A stretch of DNA of 7,814 nucleotides from Bacteroidota bacterium (GTDB lineage: Bacteria; Bacteroidota; Bacteroidia; Chitinophagales; UBA2359). Of the stretch, positions 1-6,355 are shown piece after piece. Position 1 is the first letter of the stretch. Every line of letters begins with the position of its first letter. The position numbers were made by a program, and so were the translations under genes. The stretch spans positions 1 through 7,814 of the forward strand of contig JAHDCM010000164.1 of NCBI GenBank assembly GCA_020629895.1, read 5' to 3'. A model generated the notes under the pieces. It did not search any database and was not told where the DNA came from. It was given only the letters and a program-made list of their open reading frames with translations.

Positions 1-1
1 C

Positions 2-28
2 TAATATAAAAAATGATGGCTTATATTA
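2..28 (-). terminator. AT-rich inverted repeat after the 777-aa gene, weak terminator candidate
   Basis: TAATATAA (2-9) and TTATATTA (21-28) are perfect 8-bp inverted arms around an 11-nt loop, about 30 nt past the stop codon of the minus-strand gene. The stem has no G-C pairs and no clear T run follows it on the minus strand within the window. An intrinsic terminator is therefore possible but weakly supported, and the repeat may be chance in AT-rich DNA. Confidence 0.25.
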
Positions 29-58
29 AAAATTATTTTCAAACAAATATGAGTTTCA

Positions 59-2392
59 TCATTCTAGCTTTATAAACTTAGCTGTTTGTTGTTTGTCATC
101 TAATTGAATGTGATAGCTGTATATTCCACCTCGTAAATGGCTAATATTTAAGTCAATCCGATTCTTTGCGCCTTTCCATTTTTCTTGTAGGACTAAGCGT
201 CCTTGCATATCGCAGATACTAAGACCGCCTTTCTGATACCCTATCCCCTCCCACTCAAAAGATATTTGTTTACTGGCTGGATTAGGAAAGACCTTTAATC
301 CTTCAATTATAGGAGGGGGTACAACAATAAATATACTATCATCTAATACCTCCATACAGCCTCTAGCATCAGTAACTGTTACTTGGTAACCAACGGCATT
401 ACAATAATCAATAGAATCGGTAATAGTACCATCGTTCCACTCGTAGGTATAAGGTGCTTGCCCCCCTAGTCCCTTAACTTTAAGTTTACAGTTGGTGGTA
501 TCCCATCCGATGCTTAATGGGAAGTCGGCACCAAAGTCAATATTGAGTAAATCGGACATACAGTCATTATTATCTGTTACCCAGATATTGAGAAAATCAT
601 TTTGGGTATATTCCGTAATAATATCGGTATAAATGGTATCAATGGTCGTTCCGTTTCTCACATAATAGGGAGGCTCTCCACCCATGATTTGTATCAAGGC
701 ATAATTCAATTTTGTGGAATCTCCGCAATTGTACTCTATTTCTGTCACCTCTAATATGGGAGCGTCGCACATAATTTTGATGGGTTGATAGAAGTAATAA
801 AAGATGCACTCTCCTCCTAAGAACTTTGTCACCACAATGAGTTGTGTTTCTGATTGTTTAGGTTCTATTGTCACAGGTAAGTGTTTTACTTCACCACTGG
901 TATGATAAAGCAATACATCATCTAGCCCTCCTACATCTGTTCTGACTAAGCCATCTAAAATTTCTTTGGGGATGCGGTTTTCTGTTAGTTCGATTGGCAC
1001 TCCTGGTTCTACACATATCGTATCTAATACAATAGTGGTATCTCTTGGTACATCACATTCGTAGTACACAAACTTGGTAATGGCATCATCGGTAGCGATG
1101 ACGGGATGCGTATCAAAAATAATGTCGGCTTTATTGGGCAGAATACTCCCATTGACGATATTTTGATTGGAATCTGTATCTATTCGAAACTTAATCCATC
1201 CTTTGGTATCTTCTTCAAAAAAGGTTTGGTTAAGTCCATCTTGGCGCGTTCCTTCTAAATCGAGTTTATTGGAAAATGTCCAAGTAATTTCTCTTCCGTT
1301 TATTTCATAACATAAACTACTAGGAGGGTTAGTAGAGTTTGGGTAACATTGAATATTGGTAGGGTATTTCACATCTATAGCTGCATCAAAACTCAAGGTA
1401 GTCATATCGAGAAATGGATGTAATACATCCTTTACGATGACATCATGGGCGGGGCCGTTTCCAATATTTTGGAATTCGATGTAATATTCTAGGGTATGGG
1501 TTCCTGTTTGGTTAATTTCTGTGATGTTTACGGTTTTAAAATTGGGGTCGTGGGATTTGACGGTTTTTTGCTCTAAAAAATCGGAGACATCGGAACACTC
1601 ACCGTCACTAACATATTCAAGCTTCACTTTAGGTTCGCTGGATTTCCCTAATGTCGCCGTTGCTAATGTCTCTAATTGAATGAAAATATTTGTTTGCTCA
1701 GTAATAAAAGTATTGGTGGCAGTTGGTGTTAATGTTAATAACGAATTTGCATAGTTAGATGATAGTGAAAGTTTAGAACTTACATTAATATTATTCACAT
1801 CAAAAATGGTATGGTCTATACTGAATGTAATTTTATCAATAGGTGAAAAATCACAGTCATCCAGTACAATAATATAAATAACCGTATCTCCAGGAGATGG
1901 GTTATGGTTGCTCATTAGTTTTATGCCTCGCCCTTGTATATTTTTTTCATTATGGTAAGTATCACTAATTCTTGCATTGCCTGTACTTGGTAAAACATTG
2001 ACGGGAACAACAATCGAAAAAGGGTCTTCCTTATCGTCTTTTACGGGTGTGACTGTTGCCGCTTTTAGTAGTTCATTTCCGTTACCTGCATATCCTACTA
2101 GAAAACTATCATCAAAGGTATGTCTGACCGTGCTACGGTTCTTACCTGAGACATTATCAAATGTGAACCGTCCATCAGCAAATTGCCAGAGGTATTTACT
2201 CACTTGCGGTTGATTATTACGTGCAAGGATTGGTGCAGGAGGAATACAGGCCGTAAATTCAAAGGTTCTTCTACTTAATTGGGTAATGGCAACTTCTGAA
2301 TTAGTAGTAGTACCACCACAATTGGCTGTTGCTTCATAGATAAAAAAGAAAACAACATACAGTAAGAGGATAAAAAATGCTTTTGTTTTCAT
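59..2392 (-). CDS. T9SS-exported surface protein with DUF7619/DUF11-like domain and type A sorting domain (777 aa)
   Basis: Probably a secreted or cell-surface protein exported by Sec and then by the type IX secretion system; no enzymatic motif is visible. Residues 1-24 form a signal peptide (KTK, a long hydrophobic run, cleavage near ATA-NC). Residues 30-135 are a beta-rich, PKD-like segment containing YLWQFADGRFTF. Residues 279-440 match the Bacteroidota DUF7619/DUF11-like pattern: SHDPNFK, then YYIEFQNIGNGPAHDVIVKD, and the closing ADIIFDTHPVI. Residues 550-690 resemble SprB-type adhesin repeats (GGEPPY..., GGQAPYTYEWNDG, VTVTDARGC). Residues 697-777 are a T9SS type A sorting domain (VFPNPASKQISFEWEG, ICDMQGRLV, LRGGIYSYHI, KFIKLE). 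The start ATG at 2392 places the signal peptide correctly. Its leader is A/C-rich (CCAAAACCAAATTC) with no Shine-Dalgarno, as is usual in this phylum. The export class is firm; the adhesive role is inferred. Confidence 0.93.
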   Translation of the reverse strand: MKTKAFFILLLYVVFFFIYEATANCGGTTTNSEVAITQLSRRTFEFTACIPPAPILARNNQPQVSKYLWQFADGRFTFDNVSGKNRSTVRHTFDDSFLVGYAGNGNELLKAATVTPVKDDKEDPFSIVVPVNVLPSTGNARISDTYHNEKNIQGRGIKLMSNHNPSPGDTVIYIIVLDDCDFSPIDKITFSIDHTIFDVNNINVSSKLSLSSNYANSLLTLTPTATNTFITEQTNIFIQLETLATATLGKSSEPKVKLEYVSDGECSDVSDFLEQKTVKSHDPNFKTVNITEINQTGTHTLEYYIEFQNIGNGPAHDVIVKDVLHPFLDMTTLSFDAAIDVKYPTNIQCYPNSTNPPSSLCYEINGREITWTFSNKLDLEGTRQDGLNQTFFEEDTKGWIKFRIDTDSNQNIVNGSILPNKADIIFDTHPVIATDDAITKFVYYECDVPRDTTIVLDTICVEPGVPIELTENRIPKEILDGLVRTDVGGLDDVLLYHTSGEVKHLPVTIEPKQSETQLIVVTKFLGGECIFYYFYQPIKIMCDAPILEVTEIEYNCGDSTKLNYALIQIMGGEPPYYVRNGTTIDTIYTDIITEYTQNDFLNIWVTDNNDCMSDLLNIDFGADFPLSIGWDTTNCKLKVKGLGGQAPYTYEWNDGTITDSIDYCNAVGYQVTVTDARGCMEVLDDSIFIVVPPPIIEGLKVFPNPASKQISFEWEGIGYQKGGLSICDMQGRLVLQEKWKGAKNRIDLNISHLRGGIYSYHIQLDDKQQTAKFIKLE

Positions 2393-2576
2393 GAATTTGG
2401 TTTTGGTTTTTGGGATTTATGGTGCATAAAGAGTTTGCGCAAGGGATAGTAGCGGTAGCTTGACGAAATGGCTGCCTAAGTGCCGCAAGGACTAGCGGGG
2501 CTGACAGCGGAAGACACCGCTAGGACTATGCGGAACAGGCTGGTATGAGGCAACTACAAGCGGATAGCCCGACCTG

Positions 2577-2660
2577 AAAAAGGTTTGAGGGACTAAGGGA
2601 CTGAAGGATTGAGGTATTTTTAGTTTGAACCTAGCTCCCTTAGTTCCTGAAAACCTTTGG
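2577..2660 (+). repeat. Variable long hairpin inside element copy 1
   Basis: AAAGGTTT (2579-2586) pairs with AAACCTTT (2651-2658). AGGGACTAAGGGA (2588-2600) pairs with TCCCTTAGTTCCT (2636-2648), with one G-T wobble (G2591 with T2644). Only 1 and 2 unpaired nt separate the two stretches, giving about 21 bp of near-continuous helix. The apical part (2601-2635) contains AGGT and ACCT, which can pair further. The hairpin in copy 2 occupies the same place but has unrelated sequence. Confidence 0.75.
2589..2612. repeat. Degenerate 8-bp tandem repeat in hairpin arm
   Basis: Three consecutive octamers, GGGACTAA, GGGACTGA and AGGATTGA, read as diverged copies of one 8-bp unit within the left arm and loop of the copy 1 hairpin. 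Confidence 0.5.
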
Positions 2661-2682
2661 AAGGATGCGCCCAGATAACGGT

Positions 2683-2714
2683 GATTGGATGATTGGGTGA
2701 ATGAGTGAATGTTA
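2683..2714. repeat. Degenerate 8-bp tandem repeat at the 3' edge of element copy 1
   Basis: GATTGGAT, GATTGGGT, GAATGAGT and GAATGTTA follow each other without gaps, an 8-bp period of diverging units. It starts where similarity to copy 2 ends, so it may be part of copy 1's flank rather than of the element. No function is visible. Confidence 0.5.
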
Positions 2715-2764
2715 AGATAGTTAATTAAAATTAAATGGATTTACATTTGTATCAAGTAATTAAA

Positions 2765-2793
2765 GGAAGTGCCTGTCTAGCACAAACACTTCC
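2765..2793 (-). terminator. Terminator-like hairpin after the 999-aa gene
   Basis: GGAAGTG (2765-2771) and CACTTCC (2787-2793) form a perfect 7-bp stem with a 15-nt loop. It lies 29 bp downstream of the minus-strand stop codon at 2822-2824. On the minus strand the stem is followed by TTTAATTACTT, a short U-rich tail. Position and shape fit an intrinsic terminator, though the T tract is weak. Confidence 0.55.
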
Positions 2794-2821
2794 ATAAGAA
2801 TTTCTAAGCACATTTAATCAC

Positions 2822-5821
2822 TTATTCTTTGAGTACTTTTTTAGGAATGACGTAACCATCTCTTCTTAGTACGAAAAGGTAAGTTCCTGTTGGCAAATCA
2901 CTCATATCGACATCAATGGCTTGCTGGCTCTCTAACTTAAAGAAGCCAACTTGCTGTCCATTCATATTCAACAATTCGAGTTGTCCTTTATTAACGGGTG
3001 TATTGAATAACAAATGGGTGGTGTGTGGAGTTGGATTTCCTTTGATGATATAGTCATAATCGTATGGCAATTCTAGTGGCGGCCCAGTAGTTTTATTTAT
3101 GAGTTTACATTCCTTACCCAAATCAACATAATCTCCTTCTTCGCTGGTATAACGCTTGACAGACATACAGACATTATATTCTTTATTCTCCTCGTACTGG
3201 TGGAAGACGGTGCTGAACCCTTGTGTTGTATCTACGGTTCCATCTCCAAAGTCCCAACTAATGATGTCTACTTCATTGATGTCTCCTGTTGGGAAAAATG
3301 GGATATTCAAATCATCTAATGTGTTATAATAGTCAAAGTCAAAAATGACTGGAACGGTTCCTATTGTTCCTTTAAGCCCACAGGCTCTCACTCTTTTAGA
3401 AGCCTCTTTGAAGCAGATTTCTCCATCTGGAGCTTGGTATTTGACAATTAAACGAACTGTAAAATCTTTACAGAAATCTGGCCATTGAATGGTATATGCA
3501 TGTTGTGGATTCATCAAAGTGGAGCTATTTCCATCTCCAAAATCCCAGAAATAAGCTAGAGGCGTACAACTTGGATCCAGATATACATTAGGTGAAAAAT
3601 TAAAGACCCAGTAACAATTGTTATAGACATTGGCGTTGAGTCTCATATCTATCTCACACTCTTCACAACAATCATTTCCTTTTTCTGATACTACAAATTC
3701 CCTGCATACCTTAATAGGCGGACAATCGTTGCCATCATCACTAGTGCGGGTTACAGTCATACATACGTTATATATGCCAGGTGCGGTATAAGTATGTGTA
3801 ACTGTTTGGTTTCCTAAAGAATTGCTGGTATTGCCATCACCAAAGTCCCAATATACATCATCACAATCTTCACTTAAATCGGCATTAGGAAAGAAAGTGC
3901 CTGTCAGTCCACTAAAGAAATCTGAATAGCTCGCATTATATACCATATTGAAAAACTCTTCATCACATGGGCAACAGACTTTATTCTGTTCACAAGGGAT
4001 ATAAAACTCATCTTCACAAAAACGCTCACAGACAGTGCCATCAGGTAAGGTACGCGTAATGATATAATTGACACAATGCCAACCACAAGGCAGCGTAAAA
4101 TTATAAGGTAAGTTACCCAATGCAGGCCCATTAATTTCTGCAATACCATCACAATCCAAGTCCAATAAAATGTGATCGTTATCATCAATATCACTGGTTC
4201 GGTGAATTGCTATATTCGGATAAGCAGAATAATCAAAGTAAAGATCATCACAATCAACCGTCTCATAAAAATGGGTACAATCCGTTTCTTCTAGCTCAAT
4301 GATTTTACAGAAATCCACTTCACAAGTATCCCCTTTGATAATGCGGGTCAATTTCATACAAACGGCATGAGGGCCAGGAGGAAAACCAGTTGGTTGGTAG
4401 CAGAAATTACCCCAACCCCATGCATCTACCGTCCCATCACAATCCACATCCCAATCTATTCGATCACCTGGCAAGGTACCCGTTGGCGGGCAAAGCGTAG
4501 GCGGACTCGTACTTAGGTCACATTGAATAGCTGTTCCTAAGTTCTTCAAATAATCTTCACAACAACAATCTTCTTTGATAGGGTCATACACAAAACCATA
4601 CACCAATGGTGGCACACTTCCATGATCCTGAATATCGGTAGAAATGACCAATTGAGCGGTATATTCAGTACGCTCACAGACATAATCATTTACAAACAAG
4701 GTATCACCTGTATGAATCGGCACACCATTCTTAAACCACTGCCAATCTGTCCAAGTATTGTTACAAGCTTCCACCACTAAGGTATCATTGATGGTAATAC
4801 AACAGCTATCTACTTGTATATCTTTATAAAAAGGATAGGGATATTCCATTACCTCAATTTGGTCTAATTCCACTATTAAATTACTATTAGGAGTAGGGTT
4901 CGTTACTTTTGGATAAATACCCAATTGTTGATCATAAGGACTTGTATTGATAAAACATTTGGCAACCGTCTTTATGCTTGGATCGGCAAACACATTATCA
5001 TCATATAGTTGTGAGCTATTCGCTTCATAATTATACAAACAATTATTCCAAAAACTAGGTGCATTACTCAGCCTAAAACGTATTACATCTCCTGGAAATT
5101 CGCCTAATGCTCTACGCTTATAAGTCAATATTTGAATTTTCGCAGGATCAAGTGGTGTTACAAAATCAGTTACAACAGCATCTCCATAACAATCATCTTT
5201 ACGATGCATATTAATAAATCCATTATCATTACTTAAAGGATCAGTACAACGATAGTCAGGATTATCTGTTAAACTTCTCCATCCAGGTGCCCAAGTCCCC
5301 CACGGCAACCAATCAAAAAGCCCCACATTCGGATTACAAATCAAGCCACACTCATATTTGATGGGGCAAGTCAGTGTAAACGGCCAAGGAAAACAAGGAG
5401 GAGTGGCAAAAGGAGTCGCAATGGCAGTACTTCCGACATGCAAATAGACAATCCCTACATCGGTATGACCTTGTGCGTTGGTAATCGCATAAGTAAAAGC
5501 ATCATAGCCTTCAAAACCTGGGTTTGGAGTATAAATAAAATAATTATCTTCTTGTACAATCTCTCCATGTTCAGGCTGTGTAAATTCAGCAATCATTAAT
5601 CCTTCTTGTATGTTTTCACAATCGGGATGTCCCTCATACGCACATCCATCATTTAATAATACATTGAACTCTAATAATTCATTATTTACAAAGGAAAAAT
5701 AATCATCAACCGCTACTAAGGGAGAAAAGCCTTCAGGTGCAGTTTGTGCCGTTGCCGAATAATGCAAGGAGGTAAGTAATAGTAATAAAAATAAATTGAA
5801 CAATGTTACAAGAACTTTCAT
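2822..5821 (-). CDS. Cysteine-rich multi-PKD T9SS-exported surface protein (999 aa)
   Basis: Probably a large extracellular structural or adhesive protein; no catalytic motif is seen. Residues 1-25 are a signal peptide (KVLVTLFNL then a leucine run, cleavage near ATAQ-T). Residues 34-130 form an Ig/cadherin-like domain of the VAVDDYF...NVLLNDG...YTPNPGFEGYDAFTYAITNAQG type. Residues 140-415 are an unassigned, Trp/Cys-rich region. Residues 450-910 carry five successive modules of about 80-90 aa. The last three are clear PKD domains (WDFGDGNTS near 658, WDFGDGNSS near 759, WDFGDGTVD near 856). The first two have DVDCDGTVD and DLDCDG at the equivalent site. Four of the five end in a strand like VCM-x-x-TR. 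Cys is frequent, suggesting disulfides outside the cell. Residues 926-999 are a T9SS type A sorting domain (KGNPTPHTTHLLF, LLNMNGQQVG, LPTGTYLFVL, KKVLKE). The start ATG follows an A-rich leader without a Shine-Dalgarno. The gene is flanked by inverted copies of a structured repeat. Confidence 0.93.
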   Translation of the reverse strand: MKVLVTLFNLFLLLLLTSLHYSATAQTAPEGFSPLVAVDDYFSFVNNELLEFNVLLNDGCAYEGHPDCENIQEGLMIAEFTQPEHGEIVQEDNYFIYTPNPGFEGYDAFTYAITNAQGHTDVGIVYLHVGSTAIATPFATPPCFPWPFTLTCPIKYECGLICNPNVGLFDWLPWGTWAPGWRSLTDNPDYRCTDPLSNDNGFINMHRKDDCYGDAVVTDFVTPLDPAKIQILTYKRRALGEFPGDVIRFRLSNAPSFWNNCLYNYEANSSQLYDDNVFADPSIKTVAKCFINTSPYDQQLGIYPKVTNPTPNSNLIVELDQIEVMEYPYPFYKDIQVDSCCITINDTLVVEACNNTWTDWQWFKNGVPIHTGDTLFVNDYVCERTEYTAQLVISTDIQDHGSVPPLVYGFVYDPIKEDCCCEDYLKNLGTAIQCDLSTSPPTLCPPTGTLPGDRIDWDVDCDGTVDAWGWGNFCYQPTGFPPGPHAVCMKLTRIIKGDTCEVDFCKIIELEETDCTHFYETVDCDDLYFDYSAYPNIAIHRTSDIDDNDHILLDLDCDGIAEINGPALGNLPYNFTLPCGWHCVNYIITRTLPDGTVCERFCEDEFYIPCEQNKVCCPCDEEFFNMVYNASYSDFFSGLTGTFFPNADLSEDCDDVYWDFGDGNTSNSLGNQTVTHTYTAPGIYNVCMTVTRTSDDGNDCPPIKVCREFVVSEKGNDCCEECEIDMRLNANVYNNCYWVFNFSPNVYLDPSCTPLAYFWDFGDGNSSTLMNPQHAYTIQWPDFCKDFTVRLIVKYQAPDGEICFKEASKRVRACGLKGTIGTVPVIFDFDYYNTLDDLNIPFFPTGDINEVDIISWDFGDGTVDTTQGFSTVFHQYEENKEYNVCMSVKRYTSEEGDYVDLGKECKLINKTTGPPLELPYDYDYIIKGNPTPHTTHLLFNTPVNKGQLELLNMNGQQVGFFKLESQQAIDVDMSDLPTGTYLFVLRRDGYVIPKKVLKE

Positions 5822-5835
5822 AGTAATGTTTTTTT

Positions 5836-5997
5836 AGTAATGGATAAATAATAACTTGGACATCTCTAGCCGATCTTTTCTAGTTATATTTCGTTGTGAA
5901 GCCTCGTCAGAGTTTCCAGCTATGACTGTGTTTCACGCCTCATCTACCTAGAAAATCGCTGGCTAGAACTTGTCTAACTTATTTTTTAACCATTACT
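5836..5997. repeat. 162-bp imperfect palindrome upstream of the 999-aa gene (MITE-like or long-hairpin RNA)
   Basis: The left arm from AGTAATGG (5836) and the right arm ending CCATTACT (5997) are inverted copies over about 48 bp, with roughly 40 matching positions after small gaps. They include AGTAATGG, GGACA/AGACA, TCTAGCC and TTTTCTAG. Pairing continues inward: GTGAA (5896-5900) with TTCAC (5932-5936), and GTCA (5906-5909) with TGAC (5923-5926). It ends at a 7-nt loop near 5913-5919. Some mismatches on the plus strand are G-T wobbles (G5858-T5975, G5901-T5931, T5904-G5928), which would be C-A mismatches on the minus strand, hinting that a plus-strand RNA folds better. AGTAATG also occurs directly at 5822-5828. 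It contains no ORF and lies where the minus-strand gene's promoter and 5' leader should be. A miniature transposon derivative or a regulatory leader are both possible. Confidence 0.75.
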
Positions 5998-6045
5998 TAG
6001 TTTTAAACAAATAGGTTAACCTTTCACTACCAGATACCTTGCGTT

Positions 6046-6095
6046 CTTTTTTTGTTACCCTTCTGCTTTTTATTTTTTATTTTTTGTTATTTTTA
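6046..6095. other. T-rich tract in the divergent intergenic region
   Basis: The stretch is dominated by T runs (CTTTTTTTG, CTTTTTATTTTTTATTTTTTG, then TTATTTTTATA). It holds a near match to the Bacteroidota promoter pattern for plus-strand transcription: TTTG at 6051-6054 and TATTTTTTG at 6078-6086. However, the -7 element has one T too many (the consensus is TAnnTTTG) and the spacer is 23 rather than about 19. It could be the promoter region of the sigma gene, but T-rich DNA gives such near matches by chance. Confidence 0.3.
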
Positions 6096-6124
6096 TACCC
6101 GACCTCTCTCCGAACAAATATTAT

Positions 6125-6334
6125 TCACCATCATTTGGGCGCACCCTTACTTTCCCTCTCTTCCTGCGCAAACGCAGAAACAGAGGGAAAGTAAGGTCGG
6201 GCTATCCGCTTGTAGTTGCTTCGTAGAAAACTTATGTGGCTAATGCACTGGCAGTGTCTTCCGCTGTCAGCCCTGCCAGCACAAGCCTCATTATGTTTCT
6301 ACTTCACCAAGCTACCGCTACTATCCCTTGCGCA
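6125..6334 (-). ncRNA. Structured repeat element, copy 2 (candidate noncoding RNA)
   Basis: This is the inverted copy of the element at 2436-2684. On the minus strand it has the 27-bp 5' block (6334-6308), the 26-bp block (6219-6194) and the 3' block (6143-6125). In minus-strand sense the outer helix GTAG-c-TTG/CAACTAC is the same as in copy 1. The inner helices are different in sequence but still paired: GTAGAAA with TTTCTAC (6302-6296 with 6229-6223), GGCT with AGCC (6287-6284 with 6241-6238), and TGGCAG with CTGCCA (6278-6273 with 6254-6249). The 18-nt loop (6272-6255) is identical to copy 1. Against copy 1's TAGCGG/CCGCTA stem, two pairs have changed on both sides (A-T to G-C, and G-C to A-T), which is compensatory change. 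It lies divergent to, and 21 bp upstream of, the preferred start of the sigma factor gene, so any promoter for it would overlap that gene's 5' end. Confidence 0.7.
6146..6195 (-). repeat. Variable long hairpin inside element copy 2
   Basis: CTTACTTTCCCTCT (6146-6159) and AGAGGGAAAGTAAG (6182-6195) form a perfect 14-bp stem. Inside it, CTGCG (6164-6168) and CGCAG (6173-6177) form a second 5-bp stem with a CAAA loop, separated by a 4x4 internal loop (CTTC/AAAC). It replaces, at the same position between conserved blocks, the unrelated hairpin of copy 1. It could also stop transcription, but no T run directly follows it on either strand. Confidence 0.8.
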
Positions 6335-6355
6335 GTTCCCCTACCCCATTCCTCT

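Larger units (their letters stand above)
2436..2684 (+). ncRNA. Structured repeat element, copy 1 (candidate noncoding RNA)
   Basis: This element shares three conserved blocks and an 18-nt loop with the inverted copy at 6125-6334. The blocks are a 27-bp 5' block (2436-2462, identical), a 26-bp block (2550-2575, identical) and a 3' block (2666-2684, 16 of 19 identical). Predicted helices, from outside inward, are GTAG-c-TTG (2455-2462) with CAACTAC (2551-2557), GCCT (2474-2477) with AGGC (2537-2540), CCGCA (2483-2487) with TGCGG (2529-2533), and TAGCGG (2493-2498) with CCGCTA (2517-2522). The last closes the loop GGCTGACAGCGGAAGACA (2499-2516). A separate long hairpin (2577-2660) lies between the last two conserved blocks. 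No open reading frame explains the conservation. It lies between two minus-strand genes in opposite orientation to both. A G-T wobble in the long hairpin favours the plus strand as the RNA. A known Bacteroidota RNA family such as Flavo-1 is the first thing to test; I recall it only by name and have not checked the match. Confidence 0.7.

Noticed and set aside
1977..2213. Plus-strand 78-aa open frame opposite the 777-aa gene
   Set aside because: Antisense shadow of a well-supported coding region.
2683..2714. CRISPR array
   Set aside because: The 8-bp units are contiguous and degenerate, with no spacers; no cas gene is present.
3904..4194. Minus-strand 96-aa open frame inside the 999-aa gene
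   Set aside because: It overlaps the well-supported PKD protein in another frame and has no recognisable domain or start context.
6051..6086. Bacteroidota-type promoter TTTG...TAnnTTTG
   Set aside because: The -7 element has one base too many and the spacer is too long; a T-rich context makes chance matches likely, so it is only mentioned within the T-rich feature.
2436..6334. Composite transposon or insertion sequence formed by the inverted repeats
   Set aside because: No transposase or recombinase gene is present, the repeats differ in length and internal sequence, and no target duplications are visible at the outer edges.
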